This document shows, piece after piece, positions 43,168 to 52,306 of a stretch of DNA of 53,680 nucleotides. This stretch comes from Planctomyces sp. (GTDB lineage Bacteria; Planctomycetota; Planctomycetia; Planctomycetales; Planctomycetaceae), in the NCBI GenBank assembly GCA_027483145.1, contig JAIXVG010000343.1, positions 1-53,680 of the forward strand, read 5' to 3'. The translations under genes were made by a program, and so were the position numbers. The notes beneath the pieces were generated by a model, which saw only the letters and a program-made list of their open reading frames with translations, ran no database searches and was not told where the DNA came from. Every line of letters starts with the position of its first letter. The stretch's first letter is position 1.

Positions 43168-44454
43168 ATGCATATTGCCATTTTGACTGCTGGCGGGGCG
43201 GGGATGTTTTGCGGCAGTTGCATGCATGACAATACCTGGGCGAAGGCGTTGCAAGAGGCGGGGGTGGAGGTCTCGCTGATTCCTGCGTATACGCCAATTC
43301 GAACTGATGAAGAGGATTTGTCGTCGGGGCGGGTCTTCTTTGGGGGGATCAATACCTATCTGAATCATCAGTCGCAGTGGTGGAGCAAGCTGCCACGGTG
43401 GACGACGCGGTGGCTGGATCATCCAACGATCATTCGCTGGGCGACCCGGTATGGCGTGAGTAATAACGCGCAGGAACTGGGAGAGATGACGCTGGCGATG
43501 CTGGCAGGGGAAGATGGTCCGCAGGGGACGGCCGGTGAAGAGCTAGCGAAGTATTTGGAAGTGCTAAAGCCGGATGTGTTGTTCTTTACCAATGCGCTGC
43601 TGGCAGGGGTGTTGCCGCAGATTCGGAAGCACTACCAGGGTCGCGTTTATTGCACGCTGCAGGGGGACGATATTTTTCTGGAAGGGCTGCCGGCCCACTT
43701 AAAACCTCAAGCAATCAGCCGCATTACCGAGCTGGCCCCGCTGTTTGATGGGTTTGTTTGCCATAGCGAATACTATCGCCAGTTTATGGCGGGCTATTTG
43801 TCGATTCCGACAGAGCGAATTCACTTGCTGCCGCTGACGATTGATGGGCGGAAGCATGCGGGGCAAACGGGGGCCAGCACATCGGGTACTTCGCCAAAGA
43901 AGCTGACGCGAATTGGCTACTTCGCCCGCATCTGCCCCGAGAAGGGGCTACATCAGCTCGTTGACGCAGCCGTTAGTCTGCATGAGCAGCGGGAAGAATT
44001 TGAAGTCGTGGCAGCAGGCTACTTGCCGCCACATCAGCAGACGTATCTGAAGCAAGTGCAAACAGCGGCTAAGCCGTTAGGTAGCCGGTTTCAGTACTTG
44101 GGGAGTCCCGACACTCACGCAGAGAAGGTGGCGATTCTGTCGACGTTTGATGTGATGTGCGTGCCGACCGAGTATCGCGATCCGAAGGGGATTTTTCTGT
44201 TGGAAGCGATGGCCAATGGGGTGCCGGTGGTGGCCCCGGCGCATGGGGCGTTTCCAGAAATTATTGCTTCAACGGGTGGGGGAGTGTTGTATCCCCCAGG
44301 TGATCAAGCAGCCTTAGCAGCCACCTTGCACAACCTCATTCATGATGCAGCCCAAAGGCAGGCATTAGCCGAAACCGGGCGGGCCAATGTTGGCCGACAT
44401 CATGATCTGGGGTCGCTGGCTAAGGCGACAGTGGAGCTATTGAGTCGGCCGTAG
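43168..44454 (+). CDS. GT4-type glycosyltransferase
   Basis: The product has 428 residues. N-terminal donor-independent domain opens MHIAILTAGGAGMFCGSCMH; the C-terminal nucleotide-sugar domain has RIGYFARICPEKGLHQLVDA, then CVPTEYRDPKGIFLLEAMAN with GVPVVAPAHGAFPEII, the E-x7-E type motif of retaining GT-B enzymes. No signal peptide, so it acts in the cytoplasm or at the inner membrane face. Substrate unknown. The gene stands alone, with repeats after its stop. The plus strand is again strongly G-rich here, unlike the preceding 5 kb. Confidence 0.9.
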   Translation: MHIAILTAGGAGMFCGSCMHDNTWAKALQEAGVEVSLIPAYTPIRTDEEDLSSGRVFFGGINTYLNHQSQWWSKLPRWTTRWLDHPTIIRWATRYGVSNNAQELGEMTLAMLAGEDGPQGTAGEELAKYLEVLKPDVLFFTNALLAGVLPQIRKHYQGRVYCTLQGDDIFLEGLPAHLKPQAISRITELAPLFDGFVCHSEYYRQFMAGYLSIPTERIHLLPLTIDGRKHAGQTGASTSGTSPKKLTRIGYFARICPEKGLHQLVDAAVSLHEQREEFEVVAAGYLPPHQQTYLKQVQTAAKPLGSRFQYLGSPDTHAEKVAILSTFDVMCVPTEYRDPKGIFLLEAMANGVPVVAPAHGAFPEIIASTGGGVLYPPGDQAALAATLHNLIHDAAQRQALAETGRANVGRHHDLGSLAKATVELLSRP

Positions 44455-44778
44455 GGTGTGTTCGCCTCGCTGTTGACGACGCGACTCTCTGTTTTGTTTG
44501 CCGCTGCAAGTAGCTGATTCATCGTCTGGGTGGGTGTCATGGTGCGGCGAGCCGCACTGGACAAGACTCCTATCGTTAAACCTCTTGTTGCGATGCAACC
44601 CGTCCCTTGAAGGTTCGTGCAAAAGTCGAATTTTGCATTATGCCCACGCAGAAGGAGTGCACCCGACCACTCGCGTGGTCGGCTCGGCAGGCAACTTGAA
44701 AACACGTTCGGAGCGGGTGTTGCGAAGGGAGACGGTGAAGATCCCTCGCTGACGCTTCGGGCTACGAACAAAAGGGGG
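44455..44778. repeat. Repeat-dense intergenic region (palindromes A, B and C)
   Basis: 324 bases between the convergent glycosyltransferase and protease genes. It holds class B palindrome GTGCGGC-GA-GCCGCAC at 44542-44557, palindrome A at 44663-44682 and the 26-base class C repeat at 44743-44768, which matches 30134-30159 exactly. All three families meet here. No gene was seen. Confidence 0.65.
44663..44682 (+). repeat. Dispersed palindrome A, copy 5
   Basis: Arms CCGACCAC and GTGGTCGG pair perfectly around TCGC. Followed by CTCGG like the other copies. Confidence 0.75.
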
Positions 44779-46833
44779 CTACTTCGCGGCGGTGGTGGCA
44801 GAGCGAAGGAGCCGGGTGTAGTCGGCGGCGATTCGCAGGACTTCGTCGTTGTATTCTGATTTGGCGAAAACGGGTTTGTCTTTCGGCGTTCCCATTTCGG
44901 CCTCTTCTTCCTGCTTGGCCAGTTCGTCGGCCGCCTTGTCTTCTTCTCGTTCTTTGACCAACGTTTCCTCATTCAGCGAGACCGTTTTGCGGTTCTTGCG
45001 TTCGAGATAGCGAGTAATGTCTTTTTGAACTTGCTGGAACCGGGCGTCCTGTGCCACTCGTTGGCTGCTGGCCTGCTGGAGCGATGTGACGATGGTTGGA
45101 TTCACATAGCTGAAGTAGGGATGGGCTGCGGCGGGGATTTGGTCGAATGCCAGCGCGTTATCTAGGAACGATTCGCCCAAGTCCATGTGATCGAGCAGCG
45201 AAGGGAGGACCACGTCTGATTCGACACCGCGGTTTTGAGTGCTGTCGCCATTGACGCGATAGAACTGGTTGATGGTCAGCTTCATGGCCCCCAGGTTCTG
45301 ATTATTGAACGCGGTGAACATGCGGTTGCTGACGGGCATGACGTTCTGGACGGTTCCCTTGCCGTGGGTGGTTAAGTCTCCCACGACGATTCCGCGGCGG
45401 TAGTCCTTGATGGCTGCCGCGAAGATTTCAGAAGCAGAGGCAGAGAGGCGATTGCACAAGACGACCAGCGGGCCATCGTAGGCGACACCCCGTTCTTCGT
45501 CGTCCAGGCTTTTCACTCGGCCGTTTTGTTCTTTCACTTGAACGACCGGTCCTTTGTCGATGAACAGGCCAGTCACTTCGATGGCTTCGCTGAGAGCGCC
45601 GCCGCCGTTAATTCGCAAGTCGATCACGACGCAGTCTACGCCACCTGCCCGCTTGAATTTTTCGAGAGCGGCCAGCACGTCGCGAGCGGTGCTCTTGAAG
45701 TTGTCTTCCCCCTCTTGAGCACCAGCGAAGTCGCGATAGAACGATGGGATGTTAACGACCCCGATCTTGCCAGTTGCGCCTGGAACGCGGTTAGGGAGAT
45801 CAATGATTTCCCCTTTGACTTCCTGGCCGGTCAGTTCGATGGTCTGGCGAACCAGGTCGTACGTGACGGTTTCATTGGCTTCGGTGACCACCCGCAAGCG
45901 GACCTTGCTGTTTTTGGGGCCACGAATGAGTCGAACGACGCGGCTGAGCTTCATTTCGACGATGTCGACAAATTCACCGGTGTCTTGAGCGACAGCGACG
46001 ATTTTGTCTTTGACCTTCAGGCGTCCATCCTTTTCGGCTGCGCCGCCAGGGACCACTTGGGCGACCACGGTGTAGCCATCTTCAGACCGGAGAGCTGCCC
46101 CGATCCCTTCGAGGCTGAGCTTCATTTGAATCTGGAAATCTTCAACCGACTGAGCCGACATGTAGTTGGAGTGAGGGTCAAAGCAGTGTCCTAAAGCGGA
46201 CAGATACATTTCCAGGATTTCGCTGTCTTCGGTGGCTTTGGCAGTCTTGCGGAGGGTGTCGTAACGCTTGTGAAGCCGGGTTTTGGCTTCGGTTAGTTCG
46301 GTTTTGTCGAGCCTCATGTTGAGCAGCTCGTACTTGATACGCTTCCGCCAGCGTTCGTTCAGTTCGTTGGGGGTGGTGGCGAATGGAATCAGGTCGCCGT
46401 CAACGGCCATTGATTCGTCGATGGAGAAGTCGTGATCGAGATCGATGAGCTTGTGGGCCATTTCGACCCGTTCTTCCAACCGCTTCTGGTAGCGCGAAAA
46501 CAGGCTGCGGGCAAACGAGACATCACCGACTTTGATCAGGTCATCGAGGTGATCGCGGAACTTGGAGAATTCATCGGCGTCGGCCTGCAACAGGTAGAGC
46601 TTTTGAGGATCAAGATCCTTCAGCATGCGTTTGTAAAGGGCCTGTGAGACTTTATCGTCAATCGGCTTCTGGCTGATGTGGAACTTGCTGACCATCTCGG
46701 CAACCAGCTTGGCTGTGGTTTGCTCGGAGGCGTTCGGCTTGGCGAGTTGCTGCGCGAAGATGGAGGTAGCAACCAGAAGAGCGGTGGTCAGAGCCAGGAG
46801 ACCAGTCGCACGAGAGGGGACGCGAAACGTCAT
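44779..46833 (-). CDS. prc: Carboxy-terminal processing (tail-specific) protease, Prc family
   Basis: The product has 684 residues. A signal peptide ends at IFAQQ (about residue 29). An N-terminal helical region ([39 protein letters not shown]) is typical of Prc. The PDZ domain lies near 236-310 ([34 protein letters not shown]). The protease domain contains the Ser-Lys dyad: Ser466 in [20 protein letters not shown] and Lys492 in [13 protein letters not shown]. Prc cuts periplasmic proteins from the C-terminus and shapes envelope turnover. One extra residue separates the dyad compared with the E. coli enzyme. The ATG at 46833 is used. It is a minus-strand exception in the right half. Confidence 0.94.
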   Translation of the reverse strand: MTFRVPSRATGLLALTTALLVATSIFAQQLAKPNASEQTTAKLVAEMVSKFHISQKPIDDKVSQALYKRMLKDLDPQKLYLLQADADEFSKFRDHLDDLIKVGDVSFARSLFSRYQKRLEERVEMAHKLIDLDHDFSIDESMAVDGDLIPFATTPNELNERWRKRIKYELLNMRLDKTELTEAKTRLHKRYDTLRKTAKATEDSEILEMYLSALGHCFDPHSNYMSAQSVEDFQIQMKLSLEGIGAALRSEDGYTVVAQVVPGGAAEKDGRLKVKDKIVAVAQDTGEFVDIVEMKLSRVVRLIRGPKNSKVRLRVVTEANETVTYDLVRQTIELTGQEVKGEIIDLPNRVPGATGKIGVVNIPSFYRDFAGAQEGEDNFKSTARDVLAALEKFKRAGGVDCVVIDLRINGGGALSEAIEVTGLFIDKGPVVQVKEQNGRVKSLDDEERGVAYDGPLVVLCNRLSASASEIFAAAIKDYRRGIVVGDLTTHGKGTVQNVMPVSNRMFTAFNNQNLGAMKLTINQFYRVNGDSTQNRGVESDVVLPSLLDHMDLGESFLDNALAFDQIPAAAHPYFSYVNPTIVTSLQQASSQRVAQDARFQQVQKDITRYLERKNRKTVSLNEETLVKEREEDKAADELAKQEEEAEMGTPKDKPVFAKSEYNDEVLRIAADYTRLLRSATTAAK

Positions 46834-47474
46834 AACGGAGTACCTGTCAGCGTGACCAGAGGAAGCTGGCCAAGGCCTTAGAAGAGTTGCTCAGTCAGTA
46901 TTTAGGACAACGGCAGTTTGGCGATCAATCAGGTTGTGGGAGTGTTGTTTCGGTGATTTGAAACAACTGACTCTTTGAAACCTTCGAAATGCTTTTGGCT
47001 CGCAGGAAAGGACTTGAACTATTATTGCCGGGCTGGCAAACGGCTCAAGACCTGTTATTCGACGGTTGGTAGTTAGTGTGATGTACGGCGGATTCCAGCG
47101 ACTTGTGAAACCAATCTTTGGAGATCGTGATTGGCAATTGCAGCGGCCTCGGCCTCCCTCGACTACCTTTGCATTGGAGCAGCGATTGTCTGGTGGCCAA
47201 AAGCCAGCTGGCCAATTGGCGGTGCTGCCTACCGGTTTGGTAGCTTGGGGGTTTTGCTGAGGATCTGCGAATTGCCATCGGCGATGCTATTCCATCCTGC
47301 CGGTCGCGACAAGAGGCGTTCTGCGGGGGAGGAGTCTGGCCTCGCGGCTGGACGGCACCACAAATCGGGCCGATGATGCTGAGGTAACCTCGGGGAGAAT
47401 AGGCCAATCCAATTGAATCGGGGTGGCTTTCGGTTTTCCCGAATGCAGCGCTTCCATTCAAAATTGCAAGGAAT
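46834..47474. other. 641-base divergent intergenic region
   Basis: Between the divergent prc and speA genes. No gene with family features and no strong hairpin were seen. It is long for a promoter region, so a regulatory leader or a small RNA is possible, but nothing supports a specific call. Confidence 0.4.
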
Positions 47475-49379
47475 GTGTCAGTGGACGAACAACAATTAGC
47501 GGCCGTGCATGAAGCTTATGGGGTGGAGCGGTGGGGTGGCGGCTATTTTGAAGTGAGCAGTAAGGGGCATATCGTGGTGAGGCCCCAGGCGGGTGATAGC
47601 CGGTACGCCGACTTGTTTGAGATTGTCGAGCACGTGACGAAAGACCGGCGGCTGTCGTCTCCGCTGATTGTCCGATTTCCACAGATTTTGAAGAACCAAC
47701 TGCGGCTGTTGGCGACCGCCTTTCAGACGGCCATTGCCGCCAACGAGTATAAGGGGAAGCACTGCCCGGTCTTTCCGATGAAGGTGAACCCTCGGCGCGA
47801 ACTGGTGGAAGAATTTTTGCGCGATACCGGGCGGCACATGGTGGGTTTGGAGTGCGGCTCGCGCCCCGAGTTGTATGCGGCGATAGCTCAGGATCAACAT
47901 CCCGACAGCCTGATGCTGTGTAACGGCTTTAAGGACGAGACGTTTTTGCGGATGGCCTTGCTAGCGACACAGGCAGGGAAGCGGCTGATTGTGGTTATCG
48001 AAAATTTGACCGAACTGGAAACGCTACTGCGGCTATCGACCGAAAGTGGTGTGATGCCATTTGTTGGTTTACGCAGCAAGCTGTACGCCCGCGGGTCGGG
48101 GAAATGGGCCTCTTCGGGGGGAGACTCGGCCAAGTTCGGGCTGACGACCAGCGAATTGTTGCAGGCGGTTCGGGTTTTGGAGCTATCGGGGAAACTGGAG
48201 TACCTGAAGCTACTCCATTCGCATATTGGCTCGCAGATTACCGACATCAAGCGAGTAAAGAACGCCGTGCGCGAGTCGAGCCGCGTGTACGCCAAACTGC
48301 GGCAGTTGGGATGTCCGATTGAGTACCTCGATGTGGGGGGGGGATTGGGTGTCGACTACGACGGATCCAAAACGCGGTTCGAAAGCTCGATGAATTACGA
48401 TGTGCAGGAGTTTGCCAATAGCATCGTCTACACCATGCAGGGTGTGTGCGACGAAGAGAATGTTCCCCACCCAAGTATTGTGACCGAGAGTGGCCGAATG
48501 ATGACGGCTTATCACTCGGCGCTAATTATCAATGTGTGCGATGAAATCGAAACGTTCGCTGATGACGAGCCGGAGGTGACTGTTGACGCCGATGATCCGC
48601 AGGTGATTTATGAACTAAAGGACCTTTGCGAAACGATCAACGGGAAGAATTTCATCGAGTATTACCATGATGCGCTCGAGCATAAAGATGAACTGCATAC
48701 ACAGTTCAATCTTGGACTGATTAGCCTGGAAGACCGGGCCAAGGGGGAGGTGTTGTTCTGGGAAACATGTGCCAGAGCGCTGAAGGAATCGGAGGGTGCG
48801 AAGCGTCCGCTGGAAGAGTTTGAGGCGCTGAAGCGGATACTGGCGGTGAAGTATCTGTGTAACTTTTCGCTGTTCAGGTCGGCCCCGGATAGCTGGGCGA
48901 TTGGACAGCTCTTTCCGATTGTTCCCATTCATCGTCTGGCAGAGAAAACGAGCGAGTTTGCAACGCTGGTTGATGTGACTTGTGATTCAGATGGCCAGAT
49001 TGACAAGTTCGTTGATTTGAAGGATGTGAAGGATGTGCTGCCATTACATAGTTTGACCAACAGTCCTTATTACCTTGGGATTTTTCTCGTGGGTGCATAC
49101 CAGGATGTAATGGGGAGTCATCACAATTTGTTTGGCTTGCCCGATGAAGCTCATGTAGTGATTGATGAGGCAGGGAAGTTTCATGTGACGAAGTTGATCC
49201 CTGGCAGCAGAATTGGCGAGATGATGCAGTTTGCTAAATACGACAAGGGGCAGTTGCTGGAGTCGTATCAGAAGCAATTGCAACGCCGAGTGACGGCCGG
49301 GGAGATGACGGCCGATACGGCTCGTAGGTTGCTGACGGAGTACGAATCTTACAGTCATAAGGGGACGTATCTGGATTAG
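47475..49379 (+). CDS. speA: Biosynthetic arginine decarboxylase
   Basis: The product has 634 residues from GTG 47475 with AGGA just upstream. It turns arginine into agmatine, using pyridoxal phosphate bound to Lys103 in CPVFPMKVNPRRE. Other family marks: GLECGSRPELYAAI, SAKFGLTTSELLQAV, LLHSHIGSQITDIKRVKNAV, DVGGGLGVDYDGS, IVTESGRMMTAYHSA. Length matches the SpeA family (about 630-660). speB lies 400 bases downstream in the same direction, completing arginine to putrescine. A repeat-bearing gap lies between them, so they may not share a transcript. Confidence 0.96.
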   Translation: MSVDEQQLAAVHEAYGVERWGGGYFEVSSKGHIVVRPQAGDSRYADLFEIVEHVTKDRRLSSPLIVRFPQILKNQLRLLATAFQTAIAANEYKGKHCPVFPMKVNPRRELVEEFLRDTGRHMVGLECGSRPELYAAIAQDQHPDSLMLCNGFKDETFLRMALLATQAGKRLIVVIENLTELETLLRLSTESGVMPFVGLRSKLYARGSGKWASSGGDSAKFGLTTSELLQAVRVLELSGKLEYLKLLHSHIGSQITDIKRVKNAVRESSRVYAKLRQLGCPIEYLDVGGGLGVDYDGSKTRFESSMNYDVQEFANSIVYTMQGVCDEENVPHPSIVTESGRMMTAYHSALIINVCDEIETFADDEPEVTVDADDPQVIYELKDLCETINGKNFIEYYHDALEHKDELHTQFNLGLISLEDRAKGEVLFWETCARALKESEGAKRPLEEFEALKRILAVKYLCNFSLFRSAPDSWAIGQLFPIVPIHRLAEKTSEFATLVDVTCDSDGQIDKFVDLKDVKDVLPLHSLTNSPYYLGIFLVGAYQDVMGSHHNLFGLPDEAHVVIDEAGKFHVTKLIPGSRIGEMMQFAKYDKGQLLESYQKQLQRRVTAGEMTADTARRLLTEYESYSHKGTYLD

Positions 49380-49778
49380 GTATTGGGGGCACTTTCATCG
49401 GGTGCGGCTCGCCGCAGTCCTTGAAAGCCGGTGGTCAGTCATAGAGTGAGAAGGCAAAAACAATTGGCACCACGAATCGCACGAATCTGACTAATGGAGG
49501 TGAGAATGAAACTGATTGATATCGGTTACAGAACCAAGCTGCGGGTTTGTCGTTGTTTCTATTCCTGAGATTAGTGCAGTTCGTGGTCGCCGTCTTCGGC
49601 TTTGAATTTGGTGTTTTGCCATTTGTGAACCAGGTGGCAAACGCTCGGTGCGGCGAGCCGCACCCTAGAAGTGGTTTCAAAACCCTCTGGCAGAAAAGTC
49701 GAGTCCGTGATTTGCCGAGGGAAATCTGCCACCAACCGGGTTTTGAAGAAGTCTCTACACGATTAAAGATCTATTCTT
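49380..49778. repeat. Repeat-bearing gap between speA and speB
   Basis: 399 bases. Class B palindromes occur at 49402-49417 (TGCGGC-TC-GCCGCA) and 49647-49664 (GGTGCGGC-GA-GCCGCACC, followed by CTAGAAG). A stretch near 49466-49490 with CACGAAT repeated resembles dispersed intergenic repeats in other planctomycetes, from memory. Short frames here show no family features. Confidence 0.55.
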
Positions 49779-50723
49779 ATGCTTCCTCTTCCGTTTAGTG
49801 GCATCACCACGTTTGCGCGGTCGACTCATGTTCCCGTGAATGAGTGTGGAGGGGTTCTAGCTGGCGACAAGCCAAGAATTGCGGTGCTTGGGGTGCCGTA
49901 CGACTCAGCCACTTCATCGCGAAGTGGGGCGCGGTTTGGACCACGGGGGATTCGAGAGGCATCGCTGTTGTTGTGGGGGTACAACAACGTTCAGAAGGTG
50001 GCACCGTTTGAAAAGCTAGATGTCTTTGATGCGGGTGATGCGGATGTGGTGCCGGTTGATATTCGGGCAACCTATGCCTCGATCGAGATGGCGACATCGA
50101 CCATCTTAAGTGGGGGGTACCGGCAGTTAACGCTGGGTGGGGACCACTCGATTTTGCTCCCCCTGCTGCGAGCGCATGCAAAGAAATACGGGCCATTAGC
50201 GGTCGTTCATTTTGATGCTCATCCTGATACGTGGGACCTAGAGTATGAGAATCAGCCATACAGCCACGGCACGCCGTGCAGGCGGGCGATTGAAGAGGGG
50301 CTGATTGACGTTGAGGCCTATTTCCAGATTGGGATTCGTGGGCCGACGGGCGGGCCGGAAGATTACCAGGATGCCCTGAAGTTGGGGGCCAGAATGGTGA
50401 CTTACGAAGAGTATCGCCGCTTGGGGGCGAAAAACCTGTTGCCCGAGATTCATGCTTGTGTTGGGCCCAGGCCGCTGTATGTGACGTTTGATATCGATGC
50501 GGTTGACCCGGCCTATGCCCCGGCGACAGGCACCCCGGAAGTGGGGGGGCTGACCAGCTATGAGGCGATTGAGCTGGTTCGCGGTCTGAAGGGGCTTAAT
50601 ATGGTTGGCTGCGATATTGTTGAAGTTGCTCCGCCGTTCGATCACGCGGGGATTACGAGCATTTTGGCCGCCAATTTGGGCTTCGAGTTTCTCTCGTTGT
50701 GGGCGATGCAACCGGGGCGTTGA
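49779..50723 (+). CDS. speB: Agmatinase family protein
   Basis: The product has 314 residues. It hydrolyses agmatine to putrescine and urea. The manganese-binding ligands are all present: H123 in LTLGGDHS, D146, H148 and D150 in HFDAHPD, and D238 and D240 in TFDIDAVDPAYAPATGTPE. The N-terminal part has GVPYDSATSSRSGARFGPRG, typical of agmatinases. The context next to speA supports agmatine over arginine or proclavaminate as substrate. Length is normal. ATG at 49779; no strong ribosome site. Confidence 0.94.
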   Translation: MLPLPFSGITTFARSTHVPVNECGGVLAGDKPRIAVLGVPYDSATSSRSGARFGPRGIREASLLLWGYNNVQKVAPFEKLDVFDAGDADVVPVDIRATYASIEMATSTILSGGYRQLTLGGDHSILLPLLRAHAKKYGPLAVVHFDAHPDTWDLEYENQPYSHGTPCRRAIEEGLIDVEAYFQIGIRGPTGGPEDYQDALKLGARMVTYEEYRRLGAKNLLPEIHACVGPRPLYVTFDIDAVDPAYAPATGTPEVGGLTSYEAIELVRGLKGLNMVGCDIVEVAPPFDHAGITSILAANLGFEFLSLWAMQPGR

Positions 50724-50864
50724 AACAATGTGGGGCAGAGGGGCTGAGCGGTTTGGCTGGCTGAAGAGGGTGGATGATGAAAGTTGCTGTTGGCCGGGAT
50801 TGGTGCCGATGGATGTTGAGCCAGGTTCACTTCGATGTTTTGCAGAGAGTTGCTGGAGGCCCGT

Positions 50865-51995
50865 ATGTACCAATTTCATCCGATGTGGCGATTGCTGAGC
50901 GGGGTCGCGTTGTCACTCGGAGCTATTGGACTGTTTCTTAGTTGTGGCGAAGGGTTTGCGCAGCCGCCTGGCCGAGGGTTTCGGGGGTTTGACGGTCTCG
51001 ACCAGGATGGGAGCGGGGTGATCGAGCGGTCCGAGCTGGCGAATCTGCCTGATCGATTCCGCGAGCGGCTGGAGTCGCTGATTGAGGAAGGGGAACCGGG
51101 GATCACTCGGGAGCGGTTCGAAGAAAGCATGCAGAACTTTCGGAGCAGGTGGCGCGAGGGTCGCGGCCCAATGCGGGAAGAAGGGGAGCCAGCAGCGAAC
51201 CGGCCGGACGGTGAGAGGGCTGATCAGAACGGGATGCAGGGTTCGGAGCAGGGGGAGTCCCGGCGGTCTCGTCGCAATCGAAATGACGACGTGACAGCAC
51301 CTCAGGAGAGCGGGGAAAAACGGCCAAGAGGTGAGAAAGAGGTGACGGCGATTGAGCGGGCTGCACCGACGCATCCGGAGGGAACGCAGCCTCGTTATCG
51401 TCGGCGTAAGACTGCCGATAAATCGAACGCAAATGCTTCTGGGAAAGAGGTTTCAAGCAAAAGCAGAAATGGTGCAGCCAAGCCAGAGCGAGTTGGTTTG
51501 CCGGAGGATTGGCAGAAGTCGGACGGTGACGGGGATGGGCAAATTGGACTTTACGAGTGCCCCCGCGAGCGATTTGTGGAGTTCCGCTTGAGAGACTTAA
51601 ACAGGGACGGGTTTCTGACGGCAGCCGAGATTCGCCGGGCAACGCAAAGTACTACGAGCCAGTTAGTTACGGCTAGCGAATCGCCTGCTACATCATCATC
51701 TGACGAGGCTGGGACTCGCACAGAGGTGACGAAGTCGACCCCGGAATTGGGCCAGGCGGCGGTAGCGGCAGGACTGACTTCGGCTGACGCCGACATTTCG
51801 GATGCGGTCATCGACGAAGGGGATCAGGCGTTTAAGCGTCTGGATGCCGATAAGTCGGGGTCGGTCGAGCCGGCAGAATGGGGTGTCAGCAAACGCCTGA
51901 AGCCTCGATTTGAAGGGGCGAAAGTCGACCTTTCGAAGCCCCTTTCCCGCAGGGATTTCATCAGAACTTATGCGGATACGCTTCCGAAGAAGTAA
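50865..51995 (+). CDS. Exported EF-hand protein
   Basis: The product has 376 residues from ATG 50865, with GGAGG 5 bases upstream; an in-frame ATG at 50835 is less likely. A signal peptide ends near residue 33 (EGFAQ). Four EF-hand loops with the D-x-D-x-[DS]-G pattern and Glu at position 12 are visible at residues 46-57, 220-231, 244-255 and 327-338. The region between (about 100-210) is charged and low complexity. Such calcium-binding secreted proteins are common in planctomycetes. It lies 140 bases after speB and 311 before the DUF1501 gene. Function unknown. Confidence 0.87.
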   Translation: MYQFHPMWRLLSGVALSLGAIGLFLSCGEGFAQPPGRGFRGFDGLDQDGSGVIERSELANLPDRFRERLESLIEEGEPGITRERFEESMQNFRSRWREGRGPMREEGEPAANRPDGERADQNGMQGSEQGESRRSRRNRNDDVTAPQESGEKRPRGEKEVTAIERAAPTHPEGTQPRYRRRKTADKSNANASGKEVSSKSRNGAAKPERVGLPEDWQKSDGDGDGQIGLYECPRERFVEFRLRDLNRDGFLTAAEIRRATQSTTSQLVTASESPATSSSDEAGTRTEVTKSTPELGQAAVAAGLTSADADISDAVIDEGDQAFKRLDADKSGSVEPAEWGVSKRLKPRFEGAKVDLSKPLSRRDFIRTYADTLPKK

Positions 51996-52306
51996 CCCGC
52001 TGGTGGTTTTGGTCAATCTGCTAGCGAGGGAACTACGAATTTTATTGGTGATTTCGGCGGGAATCCGGACTGCCTGGTTGGGTTTTCAAGTTGAAATTCC
52101 GCAAGATCGCGCTTGACTTCGTCGATACGACACCCGTAGCCTATCGTTGACATAGTTGGCTCCCGCCTTGGTAATCGGCTGCCCGCCGACCCTCCCGAAT
52201 ACAAATGTTGCCTTTGCTGGTTTCGGCCGCTCGCCCGAGAACAGCAGCCCAGAACCCTCCTGCCCGCCATCTACCCTCCCCGTTTAGATCAAATAGGTTG
52301 CCGAAC
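51996..52306. other. Intergenic stretch before the DUF1501 gene
   Basis: 311 bases. An open frame from ATG 52205 runs into the DUF1501 gene, but the Tat signal begins only at 52307, so this is treated as noncoding. Nothing else was recognised. Confidence 0.45.

Noticed and set aside
47045-47461. 138-codon minus-strand frame upstream of speA
   Set aside because: No domain, no ribosome site, and odd composition in a divergent promoter region.
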